Translations under genes and position numbers: made by a program | Origin: Lachnospiraceae bacterium MD308 | GTDB lineage: Bacteria; Bacillota; Clostridia; Lachnospirales; Lachnospiraceae | Direction of reading: 5' to 3' | DNA: 64,000 bases | Assembly: GCA_010206225.2 (NCBI GenBank) | Contig: VIQU02000003.1 | Location: forward strand, 62,001 to 126,000 | Part shown: one piece after another, positions 26,011 through 35,826 of the stretch | Numbering within the stretch: the stretch's first letter is position 1 | How the letters are laid out: every line of letters begins with the position of its first letter | The notes under the pieces: generated by a model | What the model was told of the DNA's origin: nothing | Databases searched by the model: none | Seen by the model: only the letters and a program-made list of their open reading frames with translations

Positions 26011-26655
26011 TTATATATTCTCCAGCGCCTCATTAGCGCCCACCAGCATCAAGATCGTCCCCGCCTTCAAAGGTATATCAGGATCCGGTGTGATCTCGAC
26101 CCGTTCCCCTTCCCTGCTTCCGATCACATTCACGCCGTAAGTTTTCCGCACATCCAGTTCCTTTAATGTCTTCCCGATCCATTTTTCCGGTATGGCAGCT
26201 TCAACGACGCTGTAATCCGGTGACAGTGCGATCCAGTCTGCAAGATTTCCCGACACCAGATTCCTTGCAATCCGCTTTCCTATCTCCCTTTCCGGAAATA
26301 CAATGGCATCCGCGCCAACTTTTCTTAAAACCTCGGCATATCTTTTATTATGCGCCTTACACAGAACATAAGGGATTCCCATTTCTCTGGCAGACAGTAC
26401 TGCCATAATGCTTCCTTCCAGATTCTCTGATGATGCGATCACGATCCCGTCGAAATTCTTCGATCCCAGAGACTGTAAAAGCTCTGGATTCCCGATATCC
26501 GCCTGCATGGCATAGGCTACCTGATCTGCCACTGCCTCCACACACTCCATATCCTGATCTATGGCTACAACATCGCACCCCATCCGCTGCAGCGTGACTG
26601 CAACACTGGCTCCAAAACTTCCAAGTCCCAACACGATAAATTGCTTTTTCATCAT
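26011..26655 (-). CDS. ktrA: KtrA/TrkA-type RCK regulatory subunit of potassium uptake
   Basis: A 214-aa cytoplasmic RCK protein with one nucleotide-binding RCK-N domain (VLGLGSFGASVAVTLQRMG, acidic end VVAIDQD) and one RCK-C domain from about residue 135. It gates the membrane subunit encoded just upstream in response to ATP/ADP or c-di-AMP, by family knowledge. The open frame runs back to 26763, but GAGGAGG sits before two tandem ATGs (26655 and 26652). The single RCK unit identifies the Ktr type, unlike the double-RCK TrkA at 43748. Confidence 0.88.
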   Translation of the reverse strand: MMKKQFIVLGLGSFGASVAVTLQRMGCDVVAIDQDMECVEAVADQVAYAMQADIGNPELLQSLGSKNFDGIVIASSENLEGSIMAVLSAREMGIPYVLCKAHNKRYAEVLRKVGADAIVFPEREIGKRIARNLVSGNLADWIALSPDYSVVEAAIPEKWIGKTLKELDVRKTYGVNVIGSREGERVEITPDPDIPLKAGTILMLVGANEALENI

Positions 26656-26695
26656 CAAACCTCCTCGTCTTTTATCTTGCACAATCTTCCTCTTA

Positions 26696-28072
26696 TTATC
26701 CGACCATAATCCGCTCCTGAGGGAGACTTCGTATTTTATCCCTTGGATGCGTCTTCCCGGCAAAGGTCAGCACCAGCGACAGCGGCCCTAATCTTCCGAT
26801 ATACATCAGAATCATCAGGATTATCTGGCTGACACGGCAAAGCCGCGGAGTCAGATTCGCTGTAAGACCTACCGTTCCTACCGCCGAAGCCGTCTCATAG
26901 ATAACATCTGCCAGCAGAATGCTATCTGGTTCAATGATCAGAATCACGATGGTACCGGCAACAAAGGCGGCAAAAGCCACCATAACAACACAAAATCCCG
27001 TACGAAAATTTGCCACTGATATCCTTCTTCCCATACACTCCGTATCATTGCCTCCCCACACAAATGTAAGACAGGCAAGAAACAACATGGCAACTGTCGT
27101 CGTCTTAACCCCGCCTGCAGTTCCTCCCGGAGAGCCGCCGATAAACATAAGAATTGCGCAAAACAGCTTGGATTCTTCATGGAGCGCTCCCTGAGAGATC
27201 GTCGCAAACCCTGCAGTTCTTGTAGTCACCGACTGAAACATCGCTGCCAGAAGCTTCTGCCCCGGATCCATACCTCCAAGAGTCTGGGGATTGTGATATT
27301 CAGCAAAAAAGATAAAGACCGTCCCAGACACGATCAGCAGCGCTGTCATAATAACAGCCAGCTTCGAGTGCAGGCGAAGTCTGGTAAACCACCAGCGCCG
27401 CGGCACTTCCCGGCTGATAACTTTCCTTCCGTTCTCCAGCACATCAAACCATACCGTAAATCCGATACCGCTTAAAATGATCAGAAGCATCGTCGTAATA
27501 TTTATGATCGGATTCACCGCATAATCACACAGGCTGTGATCTCCCAGTATATCGATCCCCGCATTGCAGAACGCCGAGACTGAATGGAAGAACGAATAGC
27601 AGATTCCCCTTAAAAAGCCGTATTCCGGCACGAACTGGAAAGCATATAGTACTGCCCCGCCTCCCTCTGCCAAAAGCGTTCCGATGATTACCTTTTTTAC
27701 CATTCCGGCAATTCCGCCAAGCTGCCAGGCACTATAGGATTCCTGAAGCACCACCTGCTCCCTGATGGATATTTTTCTGTGCAGCAAAAAGAAAAACAGA
27801 GCGGCACATGCGATCACTCCAAGCCCGCCGATCTGTATCAACAAAAGCAGCACAATCTTCCCAAACAAAGTAAACTGCGTGGCAGGAACAATTGTCACCA
27901 GTCCTGTCACACATACTGACGTCACAGATGTAAATAACGCATCGATAAACGCAATCGGGCGGGTATTGCTGATTGGGAGATACAAAAGCACACCCCCGAG
28001 AAGGATGACTGACAAAAATCCCATTGCCGTTATGCGGAGTGTATTCCATCTGATATTTTTTTCTTTCTTCAC
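26696..28072 (-). CDS. ktrB: KtrB/TrkH-type potassium uptake membrane subunit
   Basis: A 458-aa ion transporter of the Trk/Ktr/HKT superfamily, four repeated M1-P-M2 units with filter-like stretches (TSVTSVCVTGL, HSVSAFCNAGI, QSVTTRTAGF, TASAVGTVGL). Each contains the conserved selectivity Gly. The start codon is GTG 28072, seven bases after GGAGA. The RCK partner begins 40 bases downstream of its stop. It probably imports K+ driven by Na+ or the membrane potential. Confidence 0.9.
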   Translation of the reverse strand: MKKEKNIRWNTLRITAMGFLSVILLGGVLLYLPISNTRPIAFIDALFTSVTSVCVTGLVTIVPATQFTLFGKIVLLLLIQIGGLGVIACAALFFFLLHRKISIREQVVLQESYSAWQLGGIAGMVKKVIIGTLLAEGGGAVLYAFQFVPEYGFLRGICYSFFHSVSAFCNAGIDILGDHSLCDYAVNPIINITTMLLIILSGIGFTVWFDVLENGRKVISREVPRRWWFTRLRLHSKLAVIMTALLIVSGTVFIFFAEYHNPQTLGGMDPGQKLLAAMFQSVTTRTAGFATISQGALHEESKLFCAILMFIGGSPGGTAGGVKTTTVAMLFLACLTFVWGGNDTECMGRRISVANFRTGFCVVMVAFAAFVAGTIVILIIEPDSILLADVIYETASAVGTVGLTANLTPRLCRVSQIILMILMYIGRLGPLSLVLTFAGKTHPRDKIRSLPQERIMVG

Positions 28073-28106
28073 AGCTTATTCTCCGTATACCTTTTCTTTC
28101 TTAAAT

Positions 28107-28138
28107 GGCGCAGATAATACCAATCTACTATCTGCGCC
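28107..28138 (-). terminator. Inverted repeat after leuS, probable weak terminator
   Basis: GGCGCAGATA (28107-28116) and TATCTGCGCC (28129-28138) form a perfect 10-bp stem with a 12-base loop. On the minus strand it is followed only by ATTTAAG, so termination may be incomplete, and ktrB could receive leuS read-through. Confidence 0.5.
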
Positions 28139-28173
28139 GTCTCTGCACTTTCTATATTATAATGGGCATCCCA

Positions 28174-30603
28174 TTATTTCTGTACGATGTTGATAATCTT
28201 CTTCGGAACATAGATTTCTTTCACGATCGTCCCTGTAAGCTTATCCGCCACTGCCTCTTTACCGGCCTTAACCGCATCCTCTTTGGATACGTCCGCCGGA
28301 ATCGAGATAACTGCCCTTGTCTTTCCATTGATCTGTACCGGAACCTCTATCTCGTCATCCTTCATGGCTTCCTCATCGTAGGTTGGCCATCCGGCTTTGA
28401 ATACGCTTCCCGTATGGCCTAACTGCTCCCAGATCTCTTCCGCCATATGAGGCGCGAAAGGTGAAAGGAGAACCGCCATTGCCGACAGCGTATCGATGTC
28501 TATTCCGCCTGTCTTCTTTGCAATCTCGATCAGGTTATTGTTATGCTCCATAAAACCTGAGATTGCAGTATTTAAGCTAAAGCTCTCAAGACGCACAGTA
28601 ATGTCTTTAATCAGTCTGTGACGTTCCTTGATCATCTCTTTTGTCGCATCGACCTTTGCCTCTTTACTGTCCATGACAAGATTCCACAGACGCTTTAGAA
28701 ATCTGTTTACACCGTCAATCCCGCGGTCATCCCACTCAGCGTCAAGTTCCGGCGGTCCCACGAACAGTTCGTACATCCTCAGAGAATCACAGCCGTAATC
28801 CCTTACCAGATCATCCGGCGATACGACATTTCCTTTGGACTTACTCATCTTGATTCCGTTCTTTCCGGTGATCATACCCTGATTAAAAAGCTTCTGGAAC
28901 GGTTCGTCAAAATCAATGGCTCCGATATCACACAGGAACTTCGTATAGAATCTGGAATAAAGAAGGTGCAGTACCGCATGCTCCACGCCGCCGATGTACA
29001 TGTCTACCGGAAGCATCGCGTCTGCTTTTTCCTTGGATACCAGTTCTTTATCATTGTGGTTATCCACATAACGAAGGAAATACCAGGATGATCCTGCCCA
29101 CTGCGGCATTGTATTTGTCTCTCGCTTTGCGGCTTTTCCGCACTTCGGGCACTTGCAGTTCACCCACTCGTCAATAGCGGCAAGCGGTGATTCACCTGTG
29201 CCTGTAGGCTCATAGGACTCCACCTCCGGAAGTCTGAGCGGCAGCTCTTCCTCCAGAACCGGCACGTTGCCGCACTCAGGACAATGCACGATCGGAATCG
29301 GCTCCCCCCAATAACGCTGGCGTGAAAATACCCAGTCTCGAAGCTTATAATTTACAGTCGCACGCCCCATTCCTCTCTCTTCGATGATGTGCGGAGCCTC
29401 TTTTTTCAGAACCGCGGATTCCATGCCGTTCCACTCTCCAGAATTGATCATCGTTCCGTTAGCCTCTGTATAGGCCTCTGTCATGTTTTCAATAGCTTTT
29501 CCGTCCTTCGCGATAACCTGAATGATCGGGATCCCAAACTTTGTCGCAAACTCAAAATCGCGGTCATCGTGAGCAGGTACGCACATGATCGCTCCTGTTC
29601 CGTAATCAGCAAGTACATAATCAGAAAGCCAGATTGGCGTCTTCTCCCCGTTTAATGGATTGATGGCATAGCTTCCGGTGAAGACACCCGTCTTTTCCTT
29701 GTCTTGCATACGGTCTACATTGGACTTCATGGATGCATCGTAAATATATTTTTCCACATCTTCCCTTGTCTCATCCGTAGCCAGTTCTTTCGCAAGGCTA
29801 TGCTCCGGCGCAAGCACCATAAAAGTCGCGCCAAAAAGAGTATCCGGTCTTGTCGTATACACAGTAATCTTCTCATCGCGTCCGTCCACCGGGAAATCAA
29901 CTTCTGCACCGTAAGATTTTCCAATCCAGTCAGTCTGCATTTTCTTGACCTTCTCCGGCCAGTCAAGCTTATCAAGATCGTTAAGAAGACGCTCTGCATA
30001 AGCAGTGATCTTAAGCATCCACTGGCGGAGATTCTTTTTTGTGACCTCCGCGCCACAGCGCTCGCATTTCCCATTTACTACCTCTTCATTGGCAAGTCCG
30101 GTCTTACAAGACGGACACCAGTTGATCGGGAACTCCTTCTCATATGCCAGACCTTCCTTGAACATCTTCACAAAGATCCACTGTGTCCACTTATAGAATT
30201 CAGGATCCGTCGTATTCACTTCCCTGTCCCAGTCATAGAGCGCTGCGATCTCATTGATCTGATGCTTGATGTTCTTTACATTCTCCGCTGTAGAGATTGC
30301 CGGATGTACCCCCATCTTAATGGCATAGTTCTCTGCAGGAAGCCCGAAGGCATCCCATCCCATAGGATGGATGATATAATATCCCTGCTGCAGCTTATAC
30401 CTGCTCCACACATCGGAGATCACATAGCCTCTCCAATGTCCTACATGCAGACCGTTCCCCGACGGATACGGGAACATATCAAGACAGTAATACTTCTTTC
30501 TCTTGCTCCCATCCTCATTCTCCTTCACATTTACCGGATTCTTTTCCCAGTTCTCGCGCCATTTCTTCTCAATAGCCTTATGATTGTAAGGTATCTTTGA
30601 CAT
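28174..30603 (-). CDS. leuS: Leucyl-tRNA synthetase
   Basis: LeuS charges tRNA-Leu. The 809-aa length fits bacterial enzymes. Class I signatures are LHVGHWRGY (HIGH-like, residues about 50-60) and IKMSKSKGN (KMSKS, about 584). The CP1 editing domain with the Thr-rich TTRPDTLFGATFMV segment is present. Zinc-binding Cys pairs are visible (CPSCKTGLANEEVVNGKCERC and CPECGNVPVLEEE-type). GGAGGAG precedes ATG 30603. It is controlled by the T-box leader upstream. Confidence 0.98.
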   Translation of the reverse strand: MSKIPYNHKAIEKKWRENWEKNPVNVKENEDGSKRKKYYCLDMFPYPSGNGLHVGHWRGYVISDVWSRYKLQQGYYIIHPMGWDAFGLPAENYAIKMGVHPAISTAENVKNIKHQINEIAALYDWDREVNTTDPEFYKWTQWIFVKMFKEGLAYEKEFPINWCPSCKTGLANEEVVNGKCERCGAEVTKKNLRQWMLKITAYAERLLNDLDKLDWPEKVKKMQTDWIGKSYGAEVDFPVDGRDEKITVYTTRPDTLFGATFMVLAPEHSLAKELATDETREDVEKYIYDASMKSNVDRMQDKEKTGVFTGSYAINPLNGEKTPIWLSDYVLADYGTGAIMCVPAHDDRDFEFATKFGIPIIQVIAKDGKAIENMTEAYTEANGTMINSGEWNGMESAVLKKEAPHIIEERGMGRATVNYKLRDWVFSRQRYWGEPIPIVHCPECGNVPVLEEELPLRLPEVESYEPTGTGESPLAAIDEWVNCKCPKCGKAAKRETNTMPQWAGSSWYFLRYVDNHNDKELVSKEKADAMLPVDMYIGGVEHAVLHLLYSRFYTKFLCDIGAIDFDEPFQKLFNQGMITGKNGIKMSKSKGNVVSPDDLVRDYGCDSLRMYELFVGPPELDAEWDDRGIDGVNRFLKRLWNLVMDSKEAKVDATKEMIKERHRLIKDITVRLESFSLNTAISGFMEHNNNLIEIAKKTGGIDIDTLSAMAVLLSPFAPHMAEEIWEQLGHTGSVFKAGWPTYDEEAMKDDEIEVPVQINGKTRAVISIPADVSKEDAVKAGKEAVADKLTGTIVKEIYVPKKIINIVQK

Positions 30604-30674
30604 ATTTACTCCTCCTGCCTAATTACTTTGTGAGGTCCTATCAAATTATCGAACCTGTTTTGCACCTATAATGA

Positions 30675-30954
30675 AAGCCTTCTCATCTCCAAGAGACGAA
30701 AAGGCTTAACTTCCGTGGTACCACTCTTTTTCACGGAATCACAGATTCCGTGCACTCATTGCTTCTGTAACGGGAAGAGACCGCCCGTGCCTACTACTTC
30801 TGCCTGAATATATCCTTATATAATGCAGTCTGTCTGTTCAACGCGGGAACTCCGAGGCGAGTTGGGAGATTTCCGCTTACTGCCTCACACCCTCCGGCAG
30901 CTCTCTTAAAACGTCCGTCTCTTAGTACTCCTCTTCAATGTTTTTCAATATACG
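30675..30954 (-). promoter_or_regulatory. T-box riboswitch leader of leuS
   Basis: The conserved T-box bulge AGAGTGGTACCACGG is at 30713-30727 on the minus strand. Upstream, stem I shows AGAGAGCTGCCGG and GGTGTGAGGCAG. Downstream, AAGCCTT and AAGGCTT (30675-30707) close a terminator-like stem followed by TTTCATT. Uncharged tRNA should pair with the bulge and stop termination. CTC triplets in the stem I region fit a leucine specifier, though I could not fold it. The leader accounts for most of the 500-bp gap between leuS and the next gene. Confidence 0.92.
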
Positions 30955-30960
30955 ATAAAT

Positions 30961-30989
30961 ATTATATGTAAAATGTTAAAATAAGTCAA
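30961..30989 (-). promoter_or_regulatory. Promoter of leuS
   Basis: Minus-strand TTGACT (30984-30989) and TATAAT (30961-30966) with a 17-base spacer, immediately before the T-box leader. Near-perfect sigma-70 type match. Confidence 0.85.
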
Positions 30990-31013
30990 CCCTGAAGAAA
31001 TTATTTTTTACGG

Positions 31014-31042
31014 TTGTTCCATACCTCTCTTTAGTGTATAAT
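31014..31042 (+). promoter_or_regulatory. Promoter of the small P-loop gene
   Basis: TTGTTC (31014-31019) and TATAAT (31037-31042) with a 17-base spacer, about 60 bases before the ATG and divergent from the leuS promoter. Confidence 0.7.
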
Positions 31043-31103
31043 GAATATAAGTAAAGTTACTGGATTTTCAGTAGAATAATGTATACATAAAGGAGAGTTT
31101 GCT

Positions 31104-31526
31104 ATGGTATATTTATTGACAGGTCCGAAAGGCAGCGGAAAAACGCAGCAAATGATTGAACAGGCTAACAAAAAATCAAAGGAATGCAACGGTAACGTAG
31201 TGCTTATCAAGAAGACGCACCGTGATACCGCCAGTGTTGCATTCAATATCCGTACAATCTGTATGGACGACTATCCGGCGATTAAGAATATTGACGGATA
31301 CATTGGATTTTTATATGGCATGTACAGCTCTAATCACGACATTGAATGTGTATTTATTGACGGCATCTTAAAGCACGCGGATATTTCACTTGAGAATGTT
31401 CCGGCATTTATCGACAGACTGAACCGGATTTCCAAAGACTGCGGCATCGAATTTTACGTAAGCATCAGCGCTGCAAAAGCGGATTTGGCAGATGTAAATC
31501 CCGAGCATTGTAAGTATCTTAACTAG
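31104..31526 (+). CDS. Small stand-alone P-loop protein, function unknown
   Basis: A 140-aa soluble protein with a clean Walker A motif GPKGSGKT (residues 7-14) and a Walker B-like stretch CVFIDG near residue 87. It has no partner domain, signal peptide or membrane segment. The small size and early P-loop recall thymidine-kinase-like or signal-transduction ATPases, but no family motif allows a call. It has its own promoter and an AAAGGAG ribosome site eight bases before the ATG, and stands alone between leuS and the sugar locus. Confidence 0.75.
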   Translation: MVYLLTGPKGSGKTQQMIEQANKKSKECNGNVVLIKKTHRDTASVAFNIRTICMDDYPAIKNIDGYIGFLYGMYSSNHDIECVFIDGILKHADISLENVPAFIDRLNRISKDCGIEFYVSISAAKADLADVNPEHCKYLN

Positions 31527-31585
31527 TACATCAAATATGATACGAAGGATAAATATTTTAATTTACGAATCTGTAAAGCGGAAAA

Positions 31586-31620
31586 TGAGCGGGCAATTTT
31601 TAAAGCTGCCCGCTCAAAAA
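31586..31620 (-). terminator. Hairpin after the GH32 gene
   Basis: GAGCGGGCA and TGCCCGCTC pair perfectly around a short A/T-rich loop. In the minus direction it is followed by ATTTTCC, making it the likely terminator of the GH32 operon; the plus direction has only an A-run. Confidence 0.65.
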
Positions 31621-31632
31621 ATGAAAATTTAT

Positions 31633-33126
31633 TTAGAACCGATACCCAAGTTCATATTTTACCACATCGATGTTTGCCGTTCCATCTGCAAAAAATGAGA
31701 TCCCGTCCGCTTCCTGCTCAGTATACATCGTCGCTGACAGCACCTGTTCACCGTCTCCCACAAAAACTTCCGCACTAAAACGGTCCAGAATGATCCGAAG
31801 CTTCAGCTCCCCTCCCGCATGATCTACCAAACTTCTCCGCTGATGGATGATGGCCCGCCTCGAGCCGGAGAACTTTCGGTCTATTTTCAGAATAGACTCC
31901 CGGGGGCGGAAACTCAGCGATGTGTAATATGTATCGTTCTGCGCAAACCGTACCGCAAACTTCCGATACAACTCTTCCCCGTTCTGGGGACGGACTGTAA
32001 GCTCCATATCAACCTTTCTTCCCTTAATCCCATCAAGCTTTACAATCTCTGAAACCATGACATTCTTATATACCACTTTATCATATCTCAAAGCGTCCAG
32101 TTCCCTGACTGGCTTCTGATACAATTTGCCGTTTTTCACTGACAGCTCTCTCGGCAGACTCATCTGCCCAAACCACGGCTCCTCTGGCGAACGCATACTG
32201 CAGGCATCCCAGTTCTGCATCCAGCCGATCATGATCCGGCGCCCATCCGGTGAAAGTATTGTCTGAGTCGCGTAAAAATCAATCCCATAATCAATAGATT
32301 GGTCGTGCTCCTCCTTAAATGTCCCGGATGCTTCGTCATATTCACCTATCATGCAGACCGTTCCATTTCCATTATGATATTCAAACCCCTTGGGCAACAT
32401 GTCCTGCGGGCTTATCAGCAGCACCCATTTCCCATCTAGCTCGAAGAAATCCGGGCATTCCCACATCTTCCCGAACCGGTCGCAGTTAGAAACCAAAACG
32501 CTTTTAAACTTCCACTGGAATCCGTCCGCGCTTTCATACAGAAGGATCTGTCCGCTCCCGTCCGCCGGACGGTTCCCCACGACGCAGGCGTAAGTCCCGT
32601 CCGCTTTCTTCCACATCTTGGGATCGCGGAAGTCGAACCTGCTGCTGCCCTTGGGAATGTCCTCTTCATCCAGCACCGGGTTCTGTTCATATTTCTCATA
32701 ATCAATCCCATCGCCCACAGCGATACACTGGGTCTGCACTTCCCGATAAGTGTCCCGCTCTATATGTTCTTTTAACACACCGGTATACATCAGCAGATGC
32801 CGTCCGTCCGGCAGCACTACCGCGCTCCCAGAAAAGCACCCATCCCTGTCATACGCCTCGTCCGGCGCAAGGGCGCAAGGAAGATATTCCCAATGGAGCA
32901 GATCTTCACTCACCGCGTGTCCCCAATGCATGGGGCCCCATTTTGATTCGTAAGGATAATACTGATAAAACATATGGTACTGGCCTTTGTAGTACGAAAA
33001 GCCGTTGGGGTCATTCATCCAGCCCGCACGTGGAGTTAGGTGGAAATCGGGACGCTCCTCTTTACTAATCAATTTTCCAGAAGCCTCTTCATATTTTCGC
33101 GCTTCACGCAATGTCTGAGTTGTCAT
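31633..33126 (-). CDS. GH32 beta-fructosidase / sucrose hydrolase
   Basis: A 497-aa GH32 enzyme that cleaves sucrose or short fructo-oligosaccharides. The three family acids are visible: nucleophile Asp in GWMNDPNG (about residue 38), RDP (about 160) and Glu in MWECPDFF (about 220). A C-terminal beta-sandwich domain follows. There is no signal peptide, so hydrolysis is cytoplasmic after uptake by the ABC system upstream. The start is ATG 33126 after AGGAAG; the frame extends to 33168 without a ribosome site. It is the last gene of the transporter operon. Whether the substrate is sucrose or sucrose-6-phosphate is not decided, but no PTS gene is nearby. Confidence 0.93.
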   Translation of the reverse strand: MTTQTLREARKYEEASGKLISKEERPDFHLTPRAGWMNDPNGFSYYKGQYHMFYQYYPYESKWGPMHWGHAVSEDLLHWEYLPCALAPDEAYDRDGCFSGSAVVLPDGRHLLMYTGVLKEHIERDTYREVQTQCIAVGDGIDYEKYEQNPVLDEEDIPKGSSRFDFRDPKMWKKADGTYACVVGNRPADGSGQILLYESADGFQWKFKSVLVSNCDRFGKMWECPDFFELDGKWVLLISPQDMLPKGFEYHNGNGTVCMIGEYDEASGTFKEEHDQSIDYGIDFYATQTILSPDGRRIMIGWMQNWDACSMRSPEEPWFGQMSLPRELSVKNGKLYQKPVRELDALRYDKVVYKNVMVSEIVKLDGIKGRKVDMELTVRPQNGEELYRKFAVRFAQNDTYYTSLSFRPRESILKIDRKFSGSRRAIIHQRRSLVDHAGGELKLRIILDRFSAEVFVGDGEQVLSATMYTEQEADGISFFADGTANIDVVKYELGYRF

Positions 33127-33192
33127 AGATATTTCTTCCTTTCTTTTTAAGATGCCTTTTTTGTACACCGGTGTAAAAACATTATTCTGTAA

Positions 33193-34884
33193 TTATTCTA
33201 AATTCGCTATACTTGCGTTGTATGAATCCAGATATTTCTGAAACAGCTCCAGATATTCGCTAAGTCCGTATGCTTCCAGCTTCTCCAGATATTTATCCCA
33301 GTCCGCGTCTGTAAATCCATTCATGATCCAGTCGGCTTTCTTCGCTTTAATCTCTTTATGGATGTCCGCCTGCAGATTGGAGAATTTTTCGGTGTCGTCA
33401 CGGCTCATGAAAATATTCGGGTACACATACTTACTATGCATATCGGGCGTATAATACTCCTTGATCCAGTCCAGACGGTACTTCGCATCATCCGGGCAGG
33501 TCACATATACGTCGTAATATTCGTCCAGTACAGCGAGCGGGCCGCCTACCGCTTCAGCCTCTCTTACTTCTACCGGGGACGCGTCCCCAAGCGGAGCATG
33601 CTTTAGCATATCCTCTCCATCGGCGTTTTTACCCATCTCAAAGATATCGAAATCATCGTCCTCACCGTATGTTCCCCAGTTGTTCTGCGGGGACTGCATC
33701 GGCGCGTACATCTGATCCACCCAGGCACAGACAAGCGCCGGGTTCTCCGCCACAGAGGTCACTACACACCGGCCGCGGAAAAATCCACCGGTAAAGGAGC
33801 CGTTCTCCGGCGTCAGATTCCGTGTATCCGCCGTCAGTACCGGGAGCGGAACCCAATCCTTCAGGTTGTCGATATTTCCCACGTCCCAGCTAAAGCATAC
33901 GCCGTAACGGCCGGATTTCCCCTTCGATACATAAGTTGACCATTCCTGGGTAAACGCTTCCGGATCGATCAGCTTTTCTTCATACAGCTTATGCAGCCAC
34001 TGGATCCCTTCTTTATAGCCCTCCTGCGTAGCACAGCAGATCACCTTCTGGTCATCCGTCACTGCGATATGCCTGCCGCTGTTCACGTCCTTGTCCACAT
34101 CTCCGTAGCCCTCGCCAAATCCATTGATCAGGATGCCTAGATCCTCGTTGCCGTTATTGACAATACAGGACATAGGGATGATGCTTCCGTCAATCCCGAA
34201 TTCCTTCTGAAGCTCCGACGCATGGTCACGGAACGCGGTTAGCACATTCTCAAATTCCTCCACTGTCTCCGGAACCTTAAGATTCAGGAAATCCAGCCAT
34301 TTTTTATTGATAAAGCTCATATTTCCTACGCTCTGTATCGCCGTCTTTTCAGAACCAAGCTGCTCGATCCAGGGCAATGACCAGATATGCCCGTTCACGT
34401 CCGTACACATCATCCGGTATTCCGGATATTTTTCAAATACCGTCCTTAGGTTCGGCATATAAGCATCGATATACTGCTCTAGCGGGATGATCGCGCCGTA
34501 TTCCGCATACTTTAACAGGTTGCTGTCTGTAAAATCCGCAGAGAAGATAAAATCCGTCAGCTTATTGGGATCCGACATATTCAGGGAGATCTTATCCCCC
34601 CACTGGTCAGACTGTATCGCTGTCCAGTCAATCTCCACATTCGTCTGCTCCTGCAGACGCTTAAAGATCGTCCGCTTATTCGGCTCAGATTCCGTATTCG
34701 CCGGATAGCTGATCATGCCTGTAAGGGTCGCCTTTTCCTTCAGCGGAAATGCAAGCTCCGCCTCGTCTACCGGGCGGAAAGTCCCGTCATTGATCTGTAT
34801 CTTATTTCCGCAGCTCGCAAGGGAAACTGCCATACAAGCCGCAAGCGCTGCCGCTGCTATTCTTTTTCCATACCTTGATTTCAT
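33193..34884 (-). CDS. Sugar ABC transporter solute-binding lipoprotein
   Basis: A 563-aa extracellular solute-binding protein. The N-terminus is a lipoprotein signal with lipobox LASC (cleavage before C25), so it is anchored outside the membrane. The mature part is of the large CUT1-related type (LplA/YtcQ-like, 500-560 aa). Acidic and aromatic patches (WDVGNIDNLKDW) fit sugar binding. It follows two permease genes and precedes GH32, so the ligand is probably sucrose, kestose or another fructan fragment. Confidence 0.9.
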   Translation of the reverse strand: MKSRYGKRIAAAALAACMAVSLASCGNKIQINDGTFRPVDEAELAFPLKEKATLTGMISYPANTESEPNKRTIFKRLQEQTNVEIDWTAIQSDQWGDKISLNMSDPNKLTDFIFSADFTDSNLLKYAEYGAIIPLEQYIDAYMPNLRTVFEKYPEYRMMCTDVNGHIWSLPWIEQLGSEKTAIQSVGNMSFINKKWLDFLNLKVPETVEEFENVLTAFRDHASELQKEFGIDGSIIPMSCIVNNGNEDLGILINGFGEGYGDVDKDVNSGRHIAVTDDQKVICCATQEGYKEGIQWLHKLYEEKLIDPEAFTQEWSTYVSKGKSGRYGVCFSWDVGNIDNLKDWVPLPVLTADTRNLTPENGSFTGGFFRGRCVVTSVAENPALVCAWVDQMYAPMQSPQNNWGTYGEDDDFDIFEMGKNADGEDMLKHAPLGDASPVEVREAEAVGGPLAVLDEYYDVYVTCPDDAKYRLDWIKEYYTPDMHSKYVYPNIFMSRDDTEKFSNLQADIHKEIKAKKADWIMNGFTDADWDKYLEKLEAYGLSEYLELFQKYLDSYNASIANLE

Positions 34885-34909
34885 AGTCTGCCTCCTTTCC
34901 TATCTCTTC

Positions 34910-35821
34910 CTAACCTTTTACAGCGCCGGCCATGATTCCGCTGTCAAAATATTTCTGGAAGAACGGATACATGATCAGAAGCGGTAAACTGGAAATAATA
35001 ATGGTTGCGTATTTCAGAAGCTCTGCTAACTGCGCCCGCGCCGCCGTGCTCTGCATATCCGCGATCATACCGGATTCCGGCTGGTTCTGGATCAGGATGG
35101 AGCGAAGGACGAGCTGCAGCGGCTGTTTTGCCGAATCATTCAGGTAGATCATCGCATCAAAGTAGCTGTTCCACATAGCGACAAACTGCCACAGGACAAG
35201 AACGGCGATGACCGGCGTACAGACTGGAAGCAGGATCTTAAAGAAGAACGTCAGCTCGCTGGCTCCGTCCACATCCGCCGCCTCACGAAGCTCCTGCGGG
35301 ATCCCTTTATAATAAGTCCTTGCGATGGTCATATTCCACACACTGAAGGCTCCCGGAAGGATCACCGCCCACATGCTGTCTACAAGTCCCAGATTACTTA
35401 CTATCAAATATGTAGGGATCAGGCCGCCGCCAAAGAACATGGTGATCATGAAAATGATATTAAAGAACCCTCTTCCCTTAAAATCTTCCCTTGACAGCGG
35501 ATAAGCCGCCAGAAGTGTCACAGCCACAGAAACGACCGTAAACAGTACCGAATAGACGATCGCATTCTTAAATCCGATCCAGATCTGGCTGTTGGTCATG
35601 ACACGCTCATAGGCAGTCGACGTCCATTTGCTGAAATCAAAGGTGATTCCCTTATTCTGCAGCGTGATTGGATCCATGAAGGATGCAACAATAATATAAA
35701 TCATCGGCACGATAATCGCAACCACAAATAATCCCAGCAGCACATATCCGACCGTCAAAAGCACTTTATCCTGTCTCGAATATCTTGTAAATAAACCCTT
35801 TTTCTTTTTCACTTTGCGCAC
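34910..35821 (-). CDS. Sugar ABC transporter permease (LplC/YtcP-like)
   Basis: A 303-aa permease with six membrane segments and the EAA loop (QELREAADVDGASELTFFFKILLP, about residues 190-213) that contacts the ATPase. It pairs with the permease upstream to form the channel. The gene begins five bases after the upstream permease stop, so the pair is translated together. Confidence 0.92.
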   Translation of the reverse strand: MRKVKKKKGLFTRYSRQDKVLLTVGYVLLGLFVVAIIVPMIYIIVASFMDPITLQNKGITFDFSKWTSTAYERVMTNSQIWIGFKNAIVYSVLFTVVSVAVTLLAAYPLSREDFKGRGFFNIIFMITMFFGGGLIPTYLIVSNLGLVDSMWAVILPGAFSVWNMTIARTYYKGIPQELREAADVDGASELTFFFKILLPVCTPVIAVLVLWQFVAMWNSYFDAMIYLNDSAKQPLQLVLRSILIQNQPESGMIADMQSTAARAQLAELLKYATIIISSLPLLIMYPFFQKYFDSGIMAGAVKG

Positions 35822-35826
35822 ACCTC

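Noticed and set aside
29704-30600. 298-codon plus-strand frame opposite leuS
   Set aside because: It is an antisense shadow of the leuS reading frame, rich in Arg/His/Ile with no family features and no ribosome site.
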